Part shown: positions 49,364-61,249 of the stretch, in pieces
Layout of the letters: each line of letters starts with the position of its first letter
Numbering within the stretch: the first letter of the stretch is position 1
Assembly: GCA_036874045.1 (NCBI GenBank)
Contig: CM072344.1
Coordinates: forward strand, 7,660,501 to 7,724,500
DNA length: 64,000 nt
Origin: Cymodocea nodosa
Taxonomy: Eukaryota; Streptophyta; Magnoliopsida; Alismatales; Cymodoceaceae
Direction: 5' to 3'
Program-made: the position numbers and the translations under genes
The notes under the pieces: generated by a model
The model's database searches: none
Seen by the model: the letters and a program-made list of their open reading frames with translations, nothing else
Told to the model about the DNA's origin: nothing

Positions 49364-50452
49364 ATGGAATTGATGCAATTACCATTGAATGCACTAAGGG
49401 AAGTACTAAGTAACTTATCAGCTAAAGATCTGTGTAGGCTGTGTTGTGTATCAAAAGAAATTAAAGACTGTATTAAAGAAAAATATTTCAAGGGACTACA
49501 AGCTGCAAAAATGACTAAGATTAGAGATGGATTCATATGGAGGTCATTTAATCGTAGTTCAATTAACCATGAATATCTGCCTATGGAAGAAACTACTGGA
49601 ATTCCACCCAATACATTAGAAGTAATAGATCATATTATGGGGATAAATGAAGGATTAATCATATACAGGACGAGACCAAGGTATGCAAGTTTCTTACCTA
49701 ATATTTTGATAAGAAATCCTATAACAAGAGAAGAATGGAATATAGGAAGACCTAATAGATATGAAGTACCAACTATAAATTGTGGATCGACTTTAATATT
49801 TTCTGATAAAAATTCTACAATTCCTGAAAAATTTTATTATTGGAGACCTACAGGAAATTGGGGTAAAGATTTACGCTTAAGTGTGTATAATTTTCTGAAT
49901 AGATCTTGGAATGAAAATATTATGGTATATCTAGGATAGAAATTGTTAATTAACAACATGCATGTCATACTTGATGGATATATATATCTAGTCACAAATA
50001 TATCAATAGCATTTAGATCTGATTTATACATAGTGAGCATAGACAGTTATGATGAATTTATAGAAATTTTACCTATACCGAGAGAAATAGCTAAACCACC
50101 ATCTGCAGAATTTAATAAAATCCAAATAGGAATGTGGTATAATGAAGAAGATGATCCTACTTTATGTCTGATAAGATGGTGGGATGAATTGATGAAATTT
50201 CAAATATAGATTATAAAAGACATTAATGAATGGAAGTGGGAAGAGGAATATATTGAAATAGATGTAGAAATAGAAACTACTACATTACCTTGGAATCAAA
50301 AAGGATCCATTTCTGCATTTCATATCATTAATGGTAATACACTTGTATTTGGAATTTATAATATATTACACGTTTACAAATTAAGAAGGAACAAGAATTG
50401 CATTAAAATAAAATTAATAGCAAGAAGAACTATGCCTAAAAAGTTTGCTTGA
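49364..50452 (+). pseudogene. F-box protein gene captured by the Athila element
   Basis: A single 363-codon frame with two in-frame TAG codons (49,937-49,939 and 50,207-50,209) ends at TGA 50,450-50,452. Residues ~5-45 form an F-box (LPLNALREVLSNLSAKDLCR, then CCVSKEIKDCI). The rest looks like an F-box-associated/kelch-type region: LIRNPITREEW, a YNFLNRSW strand, ILDGYIYLVTN, WWDEL, NGNTLVFG. F-box proteins normally bring substrates to SCF ubiquitin ligases through SKP1. The gene has no visible introns, lies between gag and the 3' PPT and inside the TSD-bounded element, so it travelled with it. The rest of the frame is open and only lightly decayed. The closest plant F-box subfamily cannot be named without a search. 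Confidence 0.8.
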
Positions 50453-52278
50453 ACTGATACATTTATTTCATTTGTTCCTACTTTTCAATCATGTTCTTAA
50501 GTTGTGATTTTGTATGTTTAATGTTGTGTGTATTCTGCATTTATTTTTAGAAAAAAAAATATATATATATAGTTTTCATTTTATTGTATAAAAGAAAAAA
50601 TATATATATATATCAATCCAGTTTGTTAGTATCTGTTCTGGGAAACCAACTAGCTTGCTTGTGAGCCACCATAGGCATAGGAGCCTAGGTTCCGCACAAG
50701 ACACTAATTTATAAATATTTGTTAAATGTTATTTTGTTTTATATTCTACGTTTATCTATGAATGAAAAGTTTTTCAGAATCAAAAATCGAAATATGCAGA
50801 AGGAGATACAAATGAAACAAGGTATGTAACCAATTACTTATCCTGAATTTTAAATCAAACAAAATTGTATTCATGCTTGCTACAATTACTGTATTTATTG
50901 TCAAATCTTTTACATTGAAGACAATGCAAAGTGTAGGTATGGGGGGGAGGTAATTAAAGTAACAACCATGTAAGTTTGTTAATTAAAGGAATTAAAATGA
51001 TACTACAAAGTTGTGGAAATTAAAAAATTTTATGAACTTGTTGTAACTATCCGATAATTGAGACTATAAAATTTATATAAATTGTAACTGCTTGAATGTT
51101 TTATTTAGAAGGCTATATAAGATGCTACAGAATTTACTATTTATGCAAATCTGGATATAGTATCTTATGTTTTTTCTGAATTTCATGAGTTTAATAGTTT
51201 CACGATTTTAAAATGAAATCAAAATGCTTAATGAAAAATTAGTAAATTATCTGAAGTCTTGAAGGAGTTGAAATGTGAACTCTAGATTAAATGAAACACA
51301 TATGATTAAAGATACATTTAATTTGACTGATTGAACTTGTAGAATGATTTATGTGTAGATCTTATTAAACTATAGAAAAAGTATGAGCTTATTGTTATGG
51401 ATTCATATTTATAGTAAATGATAAAAACAAGACTATATGAGATTGGTGATTACTACATCTGTATTAATGAAATACATACATATATAGTATGTGATTAATG
51501 TTTTGTTTTGTGTTTGTATTTTGATTGAAAAAAAAGAAAAAAAAAGAGGAAAAAAAGAGAAATATTTTGAGAGTTTATTGACTTATTTGATCACGAGCCT
51601 TTTGTACTTGAGTAGATAGGTATGTAAGGATTGTTGACCTGAAAAAGGGACTCTTGAAATCTGGCATCCTAAGATCCTGTTCAAATCTGGGATTGTTGAC
51701 TGAAAGCTCATTACATAGGTACATTAGAAAGCTCTTGTATGATTCAAGCTTGTCAAATTAACTTTTAAAGTACACAAAAAATATATATATATATACATAT
51801 ACTGTTCTAAAAAGATACAAGTGTTTTGTGAAATACAGATATCTTATGAATCGATTATATTTTTTGTTATCTAGAATTATTGAAATATGAATCTAGAATT
51901 GACTTTTGAAGTTGTTTAATAGTGATACAATTCTTTATTCTACTTGTCTTAATCATATTGAATTGGATTGTACTTTGATTCGTATGTTGTTGAAATTTCT
52001 TCTAGAAATTTTATTGGAAAATTCAGGATGATAGATGATGAAAAGAAGAAAACATGATAATATAATTAACACCTATGTGATGATGATATACTTTGTATGT
52101 AATTTACATATATTCTAAGTATATTTGCTGGTTGATTACTGAAACATACAGAATATATATTCTTATGCTGAACAGAAGAAAAAAGAAAGAAGAGGAATTA
52201 ATTCTAGCACTTTTAGAAAGACTAATTAATTAGATCTTAGTTTGCTAAGGGACTAGCAAAATTTAGGTATGGTGGAAG
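50453..52278 (+). other. Athila 3' non-coding region with two PPT-like tracts and conserved block
   Basis: No supported ORF. A first polypurine-like tract (GGTATGGGGGGGAGG) is at 50,937-50,951, and a second (GGTATGGTGGAAG) abuts the 3' LTR at 52,266-52,278. Between them, ~51,100-51,960 aligns with the C1 non-coding block (16,880-17,720 reversed). The parts ~51,565-51,650 and ~51,700-51,760 are nearly identical, including an exact 24-base match. AT microsatellites occur near 50,560-50,610 and 51,780. Confidence 0.75.
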
Positions 52279-54583
52279 TGTTTAGAATGAAAAAGTGCAT
52301 ATTATTAACAGTTAAATGATGGTTAATTGCATAATATTTAGCTTATCATATGAGAATTAAGCCATTATGTTATAATTGCACTGTTATAAGCTTTAATTAA
52401 AGAATTTGCTTAGTTTTGAGGGAATTAATGTTAATTTAGTACATTTCTGAACTATCGATAAGTTGTAGGTTGTGAAATTCTTAAGTATCCAAATATTCTG
52501 ATATTTTGAACAGTTATGTTTAACATAACAAACATATTTCAGACAGTTATATTTAACAGATCGAACATGTCGGATAGTTATGTTTAAATTGCCGAACAGT
52601 TATGTTTTAAAAGAATATTTTATTATTTCCTGAAGTACACGTGTCGAAACCATAATGCATGACTTAAGTGAACTTTCGATGAGTTATCTATAACTATTCG
52701 AAATTGCAGCTAGGCATCAGATAGTTATATGTGTAACTCTCTGAAATCTCTTTTTATTTATAAAATAGCTGTGGACACGTGTCATGTTCTGGTAAAGTGA
52801 CTTAAGTGGATTTTCGGTGAGTTATCTCTAACTATCTGAAATGCATCTGAGCATCGGATAGTTAGACTTGTAACTATCCAAAATGTTTATTTTATTATTA
52901 AATTGCTACAGACACGTGTTGAGATCTAGTAGATTTACTTAAGTTATATATCGGTGAGTTATCTGTAACTATCTGAAATGCATCTGAGCATCGGATAGTT
53001 AAGTTTGTAACTATCCAAAATGCATCTGGGCATCGAATAGTTAAGTTTATAAGTATCTAAAATGCATTTGGCATCGAATAGTTAAGTGGTAAGTATCCGA
53101 AATGCACCTGAGCATCGAATAGTTAAATTTATGCACGTGTTTTATAGTTAAATCAATGAAGAAAGTCCATTGAGTTATATGTAACTCCACGGACTATTTA
53201 TTTTCTAATATGCCATTGTAGCTATTGCAGAAATAGGACAGTTGGAAGAAAAACCACGATTGCACGTATCGCGTAGGGAGAAGAAGTCATCGCTGTTGAT
53301 ATGAATGAAGGAAATCCAACCGACCATTCAAGCAGAAGCAGTTACTATTGAAGAAATATAAAAGGAAAGAAAAAAAAGAAGTAAAGTGTGTAATCGATGG
53401 ATAGCCAATGTATACAGAGGAGGAGCACCGAGCTTTCTACAGGCAGGATCGGCAATTCTCTAAAGTACCACACCAACCATCGTTACCACCACCATAATCA
53501 CTAACCATCGGAGGTCTGTGAGGATACTTTCTTGATGTCAGGTCGATTCCGAGCCAAACACAGTGCCTGACAACTACTGTGAGGAGTGATCGCGTCACGG
53601 GAAGGGAAGTCATTTTCACCAAGCACCGACTCATATTTCAGGAGATCGTAAAGCTTCTAGCCTTGGCTTCAAGTTGATGCCTATATGTTGAAGAGGAGAT
53701 CATCTTGCAATTCTAGACTCGCGATTCTATAGGGAGAGGAGACAATTGTAAGTGGTTTAATTTTTAGTAGTGTAATCACGTTGCAAGTAGTGACAGAAGT
53801 ATTTATTGTAAATTGAGATTACTTTACATTTCACCTTTCGCCCATTTCCATGTTCGTATTAAAACAAAAATACCAAAAACAATTTATCTATGTTTATATG
53901 TTGTATTTGAGTGTTGTATTGTTTGTGTTGTATCATGATTAATGTTATCTTTGTCAGTGTTGTGATTGTTTTATGTTTATTTTAGTTTTACAGTTTACTG
54001 AAATTGGTTCGTTCAAAAGACTTAAAGATTTTAATGGTTACTGTGTGAATTATCTGAATGTTAGTATGCTTAATGATAAATCTAGTGTTTACTAACATTA
54101 AAGAGCTTAATTGATGTTATTTACAATCTGTGGAATCGCCCAATGGTTGGCCAAATTCCTCTGTAAATAGCAGTATTTAAAAAGAAAAGGTAGGCTCATG
54201 GAGTTAACTTAAGTCCACGAGGTTAGTCTGTTGAGTTAGCCATAACTTTTTTCTTTGAGTTAACTGTAATTCAACGGAGAGCTTATTGAATATATAAATT
54301 TGATTGTTAACAAACGAACAGTTCTCAGTTCTTAAGCAATTCCCTATGGGATCACCTATACTTGCACACTGATACAATAGACATTGTGCACTTGTAGTTA
54401 AAGTACAAATTGGAATTAATATCTAAATTGTATTAAAGGTTGTTTGTTTACTTCTAAAAGGAAAAGAATAGGCAGAAAGATAAATTAACTAAGTAAAAAT
54501 AGAAGTAACAAATCCAAGTTTTCTTGGTACGTTATTGGAGATCTAATCAGATATTCTGGTGTCGTGTTGGGAAAATCCAAACA
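52279..54583 (+). repeat. Athila 3' LTR
   Basis: 2,305 bp, TGTTTAGAATG...AATCCAAACA, matching the 5' LTR throughout, with TATAAAAGG at 53,357-53,365 and the hairpin array at about 52,640-53,130. Numerous single-base differences from the 5' LTR indicate that the insertion is not very recent. Confidence 0.92.
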
Positions 54584-55843
54584 GCGCTTGGTGAAAATGG
54601 CTTCCCTTCCTACGACGCGATCACTCCTCACAATGGTTGTCAGGCATTGTGTTTGGCTCGGAATCGACCTGACATCAGGAAAGTATCCTCACAGACCTTC
54701 GATGCTTGGTGATTATGGTGGTGGTGATGATGGTTGGTGTGGTACTTCAAAGAATTGCCGACGTTGCCTGCAGAAAGCTTAGTGATCCTCCTCTACACAC
54801 ATTGGCCACACCCATCGATCACACCCTTTACTTCTTTTTCTTCTTTTCTTTTATATTTCTTCAATGGTAACTACTTCTGCTTGAATGGTCGGTTGGATTT
54901 CCTTCATTCATATCAATGACGATGACTTCTTCTCCCTTTGATGAATGAATTCCTACGTGATACGTGCGATCGTGATTTTTTCCTTCCAACTGTCTTGTTT
55001 CTGCAACTGCTACAGTGGCATATTAGAAAATAAATAGTCCGTGGAGTTATAGATAACTCAACGGACTTACTTCGTTGATTTAACTATAAAACACATGCAT
55101 AAATTTAACTATCTGATGCTCAGGTGCATTTCGGATACTTACAAACTTAACTATCCGATGCTCAGATGCATTTCGGATAGTTACAGATAACTCACCGATA
55201 TATAACTTAAGTCAATCTTCCATATCACGACACGTGTCATCAGCAGTTTTATAATAAAAGAAACATTTCAGAGAGTTACTGGTCTAACTATCCGATGCCC
55301 AAATGCATTTCGAATAGTTATAGATAACTCACCAAAAATCCACTTAAGTCATTCTCCCAAAACATGACACATGTCAGCAGCTACTTTATAAATAAAAGGA
55401 GATTTTGGAGAGTTACACATATAACTATCTGATGCCCAACTACAATTTCGGATAGTTAGAGATAACTCACTGAAAGGTCACTTAAGTCATGCATTATGGT
55501 TTCGACACATGTACTTCAGGAAATAATAAAATATTCTTTTAAAACATAACTGTTCAGCAATTTAAACATAACTGTCCGATACATGTTCGGTATGTTAAAC
55601 ATAACTATTTGAAATAACAGAAAATTCAGATACTTAAGAATTTCACACCTTGCAATTTACCGACAGTTCAGAAATGTACTAAATTAACATTAATTCCACG
55701 AAATTAAGTAGATTCTTTAATTAAAGCTTATAACAATGCAATTATAACATAATGGCTTAATTCTCGTATGATAAGCTAAATATTATGCAATTAACCATCA
55801 TTTAACTGTTAATATTATGCACTTTATCATTCTAAACAGTTAC

Positions 55844-56913
55844 CGTTTTGTTTGATGTTCAGTAAGTAACCTTCCGATTTCCTTTAACTTCTGGATGGTT
55901 ATATGAATAACTCATCGAAGAGCATCCATAACTTATTGATTCTTTACTTACATCCTGTTGTCTGTGTCATGTGAGGATTTTAAGTTGTTCACGTGAAATG
56001 TCAAGTGATCGGAGACTTGTAGTTTTAACTCACCGAAAAATTCTTGACTTTCGGATAGTTAACTACAGTAACTCTCCGATTTTTCTTTTAAGCTTCCGAC
56101 TACTATCTTTTTAATTTTGAACGTGCATAAAAGAATAGCTTAAGTTTCGGATAGTTAAAAATGTAACTCATCGAAACTTCCTATTTTTCGAATAGTTAGC
56201 TTTCTAACTCTCTGAAAACTCATTTGAGCTTTTGTCTGGATTTCTACACGTGGGAAATTCAGTGACTTAAGTTTCGGATAGTTAAATTGTAACTCACCAA
56301 AACTCTTTTGAAATTTCGGATGATTATCTAACTCTCCGATTTTTCCTTTTAAGCTTTTAATTGTCATCTTCTCCATTCTACACGTGCATAATAGGATAAC
56401 TTAAGTTCCGAAAAGTTATACCTGTAACTCACCAAAAAAGTTAGATAATTATCTTCCTAACTCTCCGAAAAATCCTTTAAGCTTCTGTTCTAGAATTCTG
56501 CACGTAGTAAATTGAATGACTTAAGTTTCGGATAGTTATACCTGTAACTCACCGAAAAAGTTAGATAATTATCTTTCTAACTCTCCGAAAAGTCCTTTAA
56601 GCTTTTAGATAATTAACTCCTTAGCTTTTCAATCATTCAATCTTTCTTAACTGTCTGATTATTTAACTCTTCGAAAAAGTCGAATAGATATCTTTCTAAC
56701 TGTCTGATAGTATTGTTGCTACTGTAAACTTGCTCTTCGAATACTTTGATCTGTAACTGTTCAATTTTCTATAGCAACACATTCTAGGATTAACAACATG
56801 TTTGCTGCTAAGAATTGTCTACCTTCTGATCATTTGCTGCACTAACTTATCTGTGAAATACAATATGTTTCCTCACATAGGTTTTGCATTATCAAAATAC
56901 TCGGGTTCTAACA
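55844..56913 (-). repeat. C2 5' LTR, second part
   Basis: Continues from 34,324 after the Athila insertions and ends TCTAACA before TSD CTTAA (56,914-56,918). Compared with the 3' LTR it has an additional hairpin module (about 56,400-56,690), another case of module number change. Confidence 0.92.
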
Positions 56914-56918
56914 CTTAA

Positions 56919-57315
56919 TTGATGTTATTTACATTCTATGAAATCGCCCAATGATTGGCTGAATTCCTATGTAAATAGTAGTATTTAATTGGAAAGGTAG
57001 GCTCGTGGAGTTAACTTAAGTCCACAAGGTTAGTCCGTTGAGTTAATCATAACTCCACGAACTAAGTTCGTTTTGTTAACTGTAACTCAACGGAGTGCTT
57101 AATTGAATACATATAAACTCCAATATAAAAATCGAAATAGTATATAATTCTTACTCAATCTCTGTGGGATCGACTTGTACTTGCACACAAATACAATATA
57201 CACTTGTAGTTAAAAATACAAATTGGATTTAATATCTAATTTGTGTGAAAGGTTGTTTGTTTACTTCTAAAAGTAATTATTTATATAAGCATAAAAACAA
57301 ATTAAACAAGTTTAT
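56919..57315 (+). repeat. Athila LTR 3' part, forward
   Basis: Continues the fragment at 26,094-26,992 after the C2 element. It has the TAACTCAACG motifs and 'GGGATCGACTTGTACTTGCA', and fades near 57,315, close to the LTR end. The Athila-related cluster ends here. Confidence 0.8.
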
Positions 57316-57859
57316 GGTTTAACTTTTCACAACAATACAGTTGGTGTTTTGTATAAGGCTATTATTTAACCTGAAAAACAACATTTGTGAGGTTTGTTGT
57401 TGAGCCCGAGAAAAACAACACTTGTAAAGGTTATTGTTTAGCTTGTAAAAGTAACTTGACTAAGGTTTATACTTAGTCTTAAAAGCACTTAGTGAATTCT
57501 CAAGGTTGATGTTTTGAGGAGTAGACTACCCATTTAGGAAATTACCATAAAATTTTCTATCCTTTTGTTATTACATTTGATTATTGTTATTAAATTATTT
57601 TAATTAAGGTTAACTAGTGTCAACTACTTCTAAATTTTTAAAAATAATTAAATCTTGCTAGAACACTATTCACCCTCTTCTAGTATGTCATTCAATCTCA
57701 TTAGATTGGCCATAGGTTGGATTGGGCTATCCTATGGGTTGAAATTTTACAGTTTATATAGCCTAGTCCAACTCAATTTTTTAAATCAAGCCTGACTAGA
57801 CTCGCCCATTATGGACCAAATTAGGCCAACCTATATCAGCCCAACCCATTTGACACGTC
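57316..57859. repeat. Degenerate LTR-like and other repeat remnants
   Basis: No ORF. The 57,330-57,690 part (Leu/Gly-like 'GAGTAGACTACCC', ending 'CACTATTCACCCTCTTCTAG') looks like the 3' end of an old copia LTR. 57,700-57,859 resembles 'AACCCATTTGACACGTCTA' ends often seen in old plant transposons. Both are weak family guesses. Confidence 0.3.
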
Positions 57860-58786
57860 TATCCCTAATGGTTATGTAATTCAAATTTTTAATAATGTTG
57901 CAAACTTTTGTGTCTTTTAGGAGAAATTAGAGATTCCATAGATACCAACGATTACAACTCAGATATAAAAGTCAATTGGAAATTATTGGAATACTCGCTT
58001 ACATAATAGACAGAGATAATCTATAAAAAAATGACAACTACTTCATCTCCCAATAACGGCATAAATTAAGAAATTATTGGTGTTTCGTAGAATTTAAGGT
58101 ATTTTTGTTTACTTATACATTAAAAAATTTATAACAAATTAATTGTAGGGAAAAAATTAAAAAAATGTTGAAAATTATTCACAAATGATATCTAGACATT
58201 GTGTAGGACAAGAAACATTGTTAGGCTTGTTGATATGTAAGTGTTCATGACAATTGTCTATATTTCTTTTATTTCTTTAAACATACCTATTATAATGTAT
58301 TTAATTTATCATGCAGTACAAAGAAACAGAAAATAAAAGAAAACATAAGACAAACCTAATCTAGCTTACCACTTGTTTCTTTGTACTAGATGAGAAATTA
58401 TATACATTATAATAAGTATGTTACAAGAAATAAAAGAAATATATACAATTATTATGAACACTTACGTAGACATCAATAAGCTTAACAATGTCTCGTTATC
58501 CTACACAATGTCTTGATCTCATTTGTGAATGATTTTGAACATTCTTTTTACTTTTAATTTATGGCATTATTAGGGGATGACACGGTTGTCATTTTTCGAT
58601 AGATTGTCTCTTTTTCCACCATCCTTGTATTGACGATGTAAGTGATACTTTCGTATCTTTCAATTTTTTTCAATTAACTTTTGTATTTCAGTTGTAACTG
58701 TTGATGTATGTGAAATCTCAAATTTCTCCTAAATACACAAATTTACGACATTATTAAAAATTTGAATCATATAACCATTAGGGATA
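57860..58786. mobile_element. Foldback / MITE-like inverted repeat
   Basis: Left arm ~57,860-58,328 and right arm ~58,374-58,786 are inverted copies with an estimated 80-85% identity by eye, around a ~45-base loop. Outer ends are TATCCCTAATGGTTAT and ATAACCATTAGGGATA. Arms include GTACAAAGAAAC / GTTTCTTTGTAC at the loop. There is no coding capacity and no clear target duplication. Confidence 0.8.
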
Positions 58787-60180
58787 ATATACATGTACAA
58801 TCATCACAAATAATGAATGCACGTTACAAAATGAATCGAACACGCATTAAGCACCATAGACTCTATCTATGCCCATGATCAACTAAGCGTGAAGCCCTGA
58901 AAGAGTATCCCATAGTTTTAATCACTTAATCAAACCCATAATCGATCATTTAATTAATCACTAAATCAACTTTTTTCCATCCTTATAATCTCTTTCATAA
59001 TCACTTTATTTTCCCCCTTCCATAAATATCTTTTTTTCCCTTTATTTTTCTTCCCCTTAACCATTTTACCTGCACCCTAGTCCATCCCTAGCTTTCGCCT
59101 TGGCCACACCCTGGTCCCGCCTAATCGACTTACCCAATCTCCACCTGGCTCAAACTGTCCTCAAGCCCCAATCTCTTGACCTCACTTGCCCCATTTTGTC
59201 CAATCATCACACCTTAGTCTAACCTACATGCACACTCAGATATGCACCTTGGCATGTTGTGCCCACGCCCGCTTCACGGCTACCTAACACCATGCGCACT
59301 TAAGTCATCACCTACGTGGAAGCCCTATCCGCTCATCCTATTCCCCCTTTGATGGCCTACTCAAAATGCTACTCACCAAAAAACTATGCCTGTCACTCGT
59401 GAAACTCGCTTGCAACTGCATCCTAGTTTTTTTGTGTAGTTTGTTGGCTGAATTTGGAAACTCCCCTACATGTGCACAACCCCAAGGCTCTTCCCCTTTC
59501 TCTTTGGCAAAAACCCTAATCGCCAGTCAACCACTTCCCTACATTGCTGGTCACCTGCCACCTCTGCACCACTTGCTATTTCTAGCTTTCAACCCACCCA
59601 AGCTCATCGACGTACCCAAAGTAGCACTTGCATGGCCACTTGTAGGCGATTTCATCATCCGTTCGTCGTCTTCCTCCAATTTCCCCTACAAATACCCCCC
59701 AAAATCCACCAATCAGGGCACCCTTTGATCACCCAAGATCACATATCTGATTTCACTCATCTTTACACTCAAAACTCTCTAATTTCATAGCTCTCAATGA
59801 ACTTCAGTGGCCCTCGGTGATTTCCAACAAAGCTTTGACAACCACTTATGAGCTCTAGTGACCTATCATAAGATTATACGTACATCCAACCTATTTTAAA
59901 GCTTCATCTCACTATCATATCCCAACTCTGACAATCTCTAGTGATTTCTCTCTTTTTCTTGCATCCATCGTTAAAATTAATCATCGAAGTTTTTCTTAAA
60001 ATCAGAATCGACATTTGAACTCCAATGACTCCTTAGACACTTTACTTATCGTTTGTTTGTCATATCTTCAAACCCCAAATCTTGTCATCGACATCCACCA
60101 GAAACACTTCAATCATTGGATTTGTTTTGTTTTCCTTTTTACTTCCCTTTGGAGTTTTCTACTTAAATCGAAATACCAAC
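58787..60180. other. Unannotated, locally C-rich region
   Basis: More C-rich (about 59,040-59,780) than the rest of the window. 'TACAAATACCCCCC' near 59,688-59,701 followed by 'ACTCTC' runs resembles a TATA box and transcribed start of an old LTR or promoter. A 120-codon frame at 59,366-59,728 has no recognisable domain and overlaps another frame of similar length, so I do not call a gene. Confidence 0.3.
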
Positions 60181-60465
60181 CCAATCTTTGAAATTTCTAT
60201 TCCACCGTAAAATTTGTTTATCGATCTAATATTTGAAATTCTTACTCTATTGTGAAATTAGTGTACTTGTCCAATCTTTGGAATTCTTATTCCACTGTAG
60301 AATTAGCTTACTAATCTAATCTCTAGAAGTCCTATTTCAGCATGGAACCTATTTATCAACTTAACCTTCAAAACCATTCCATCATGCAATCGATCTACCA
60401 TTCTGATCTCTAAAATTCTGATTACACCATAGGATGATCCACTAGTCCAATCTCCAGAATTTTAA
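60181..60465. repeat. Degenerate 45-bp tandem repeat, about 6 units
   Basis: Units begin at 60,181, 60,226, 60,271, 60,316, 60,361, ~60,403 and ~60,447 (partial). Each has CCAATCTTTGAAATTC-like and TATTCCACTGTAGAATT-like parts. Four successive spacings are exactly 45 bases although the sequence has diverged strongly. Confidence 0.75.
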
Positions 60466-60529
60466 TCCATGCCTTCTTAGGAATGATTTGGTTTTTTGAC
60501 TTTCATTCTTTTTTCACTCATTTTTTATC

Positions 60530-60658
60530 ATGGAGGACAGGGCTGCAGTACCCACAAGCAATAGCAATGGAGCTGCGAGGGGCAGTACCGCAGCCACCGT
60601 TCTCAATGTTCCTAAACTGCGTTCGATTGAGTTGTCAGCTACATTTGGACCAAATTGA
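60530..60658 (+). CDS. Short ORF of unknown nature
   Basis: A 42-codon ATG frame (MEDRAAVPTSNSNGAARGST...) lies in a locally GC-richer patch just after the 45-bp repeat. The composition looks gene-like (Ala/Ser/Thr-rich start), so it might be a first exon or the start of a degraded gag, but it stops after 42 residues and I see no clear splice donor. It may equally be chance. Confidence 0.2.
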   Translation: MEDRAAVPTSNSNGAARGSTAATVLNVPKLRSIELSATFGPN

Positions 60659-61249
60659 AGACTGTGCTCCACAAGTGGTACACAAGTAGGTCATTTTTTA
60701 TCCTTCATCATTTCATCAAAATAAGGTATCTACATTACCAGAATTGAAGTCAAAACTTATGGTCTATGTTATGTCAAAAAACTCTTGATGACAAACCAAA
60801 GGACACCCTCTTATAAATAATTTGCATAAGATATACTACTAAGCAGGCAAGGCCTCCCATGCACTTGAAATCATTCCATTTGTCCAACGAGAACGCCTCA
60901 AAGAATACATTACTCTTTTGTAAATCTCAAATTATATTTTATTAAATTATTACCCATAATCAGTATAAACCATTTTATAATGATAATACTTTTATTTAAA
61001 CATAAATCTGAGACGGTTCTCCACGTCAATGAAGTAAATTAAACAGCAAATACAAGCCTATCATGTTTTGAAAATTAAACAAAGCAAAACAAAGTCCCCA
61101 GGCAAACGGAGAAGATGAGGTATTAACGTACGGTGATTCTTTCTATTGCTGTCATTCCGTCTAAACTACAGCCTTCGTAGAAAAACCTTCAATACTTGGA
61201 ATGATTAACCCACAACTCCATAAGGATAAGACGTCATAGCTCAACCAAA
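60659..61249. other. No gene seen
   Basis: AT-rich sequence without recognisable repeats or coding. The part next to 61,249 could be the 3' UTR of the exon candidate that follows. Confidence 0.4.

Larger units (their letters stand above)
35291..54583 (+). mobile_element. Full-length Athila-lineage Ty3/gypsy element with extra genes, TSD GCGCT
   Basis: The LTRs at 35,291-37,617 and 52,279-54,583 are flanked by GCGCT (35,286-35,290 and 54,584-54,588). The body holds an Asp-type primer site, gag C-terminus, protease, RT, RNase H, integrase, an env-position ORF, a separate capsid gag ORF and an F-box ORF, then a non-coding 3' block and PPT. A deleted C1 copy (43,079-45,408) is inserted; without it the element is about 17 kb. 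Clean TSDs show a single insertion event carrying all these genes. Every coding frame has stops, so it is now defective. Confidence 0.93.
34325..55838 (-). repeat. Athila solo LTR, reversed, interrupted; TSD GTTAC
   Basis: Reads TGTTTGGATCTCC at the left and TTCTAAACA at the right, the reverse of the Athila LTR ends. GTTAC is at 34,320-34,324 and 55,839-55,843. The LTR parts are 34,325-35,290 and 54,589-55,838 (about 2.2 kb together). No internal region belongs to it. It is interrupted by the full-length element of the same family in opposite orientation. Confidence 0.92.
26993..56913 (-). mobile_element. C2 Ty1/copia (Sirevirus-like) element with nested insertions, TSD CTTAA
   Basis: TGTTAGG...TCTAACA ends are flanked by CTTAA at 26,988-26,992 and 56,914-56,918. 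On the minus strand it has gag, protease, integrase, RT and RNase H in copia order, an initiator-Met primer site and a PPT. There is no env-position ORF. The 5' LTR is interrupted at 34,325 by an Athila solo LTR that itself holds the full Athila element. Without these it would be about 8.4 kb. All coding domains are recognisable but carry scattered stops. Confidence 0.93.

Noticed and set aside
49364-50452. F-box ORF as an ordinary host gene
   Set aside because: It sits between the gag ORF and the 3' LTR of a TSD-flanked element and has two in-frame stops; a footprint of it exists in other copies.
57690-57860. hAT or Helitron end suggested by a CCCATTTGACACGTCT stretch
   Set aside because: No terminal inverted repeat, target duplication or Helitron hairpin could be placed.
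59366-59790. Two overlapping ORFs of 106-120 codons
   Set aside because: They occupy the same C-rich stretch in different frames, have no recognisable domain, and open frames of this length are expected where T/A-rich stops are scarce.
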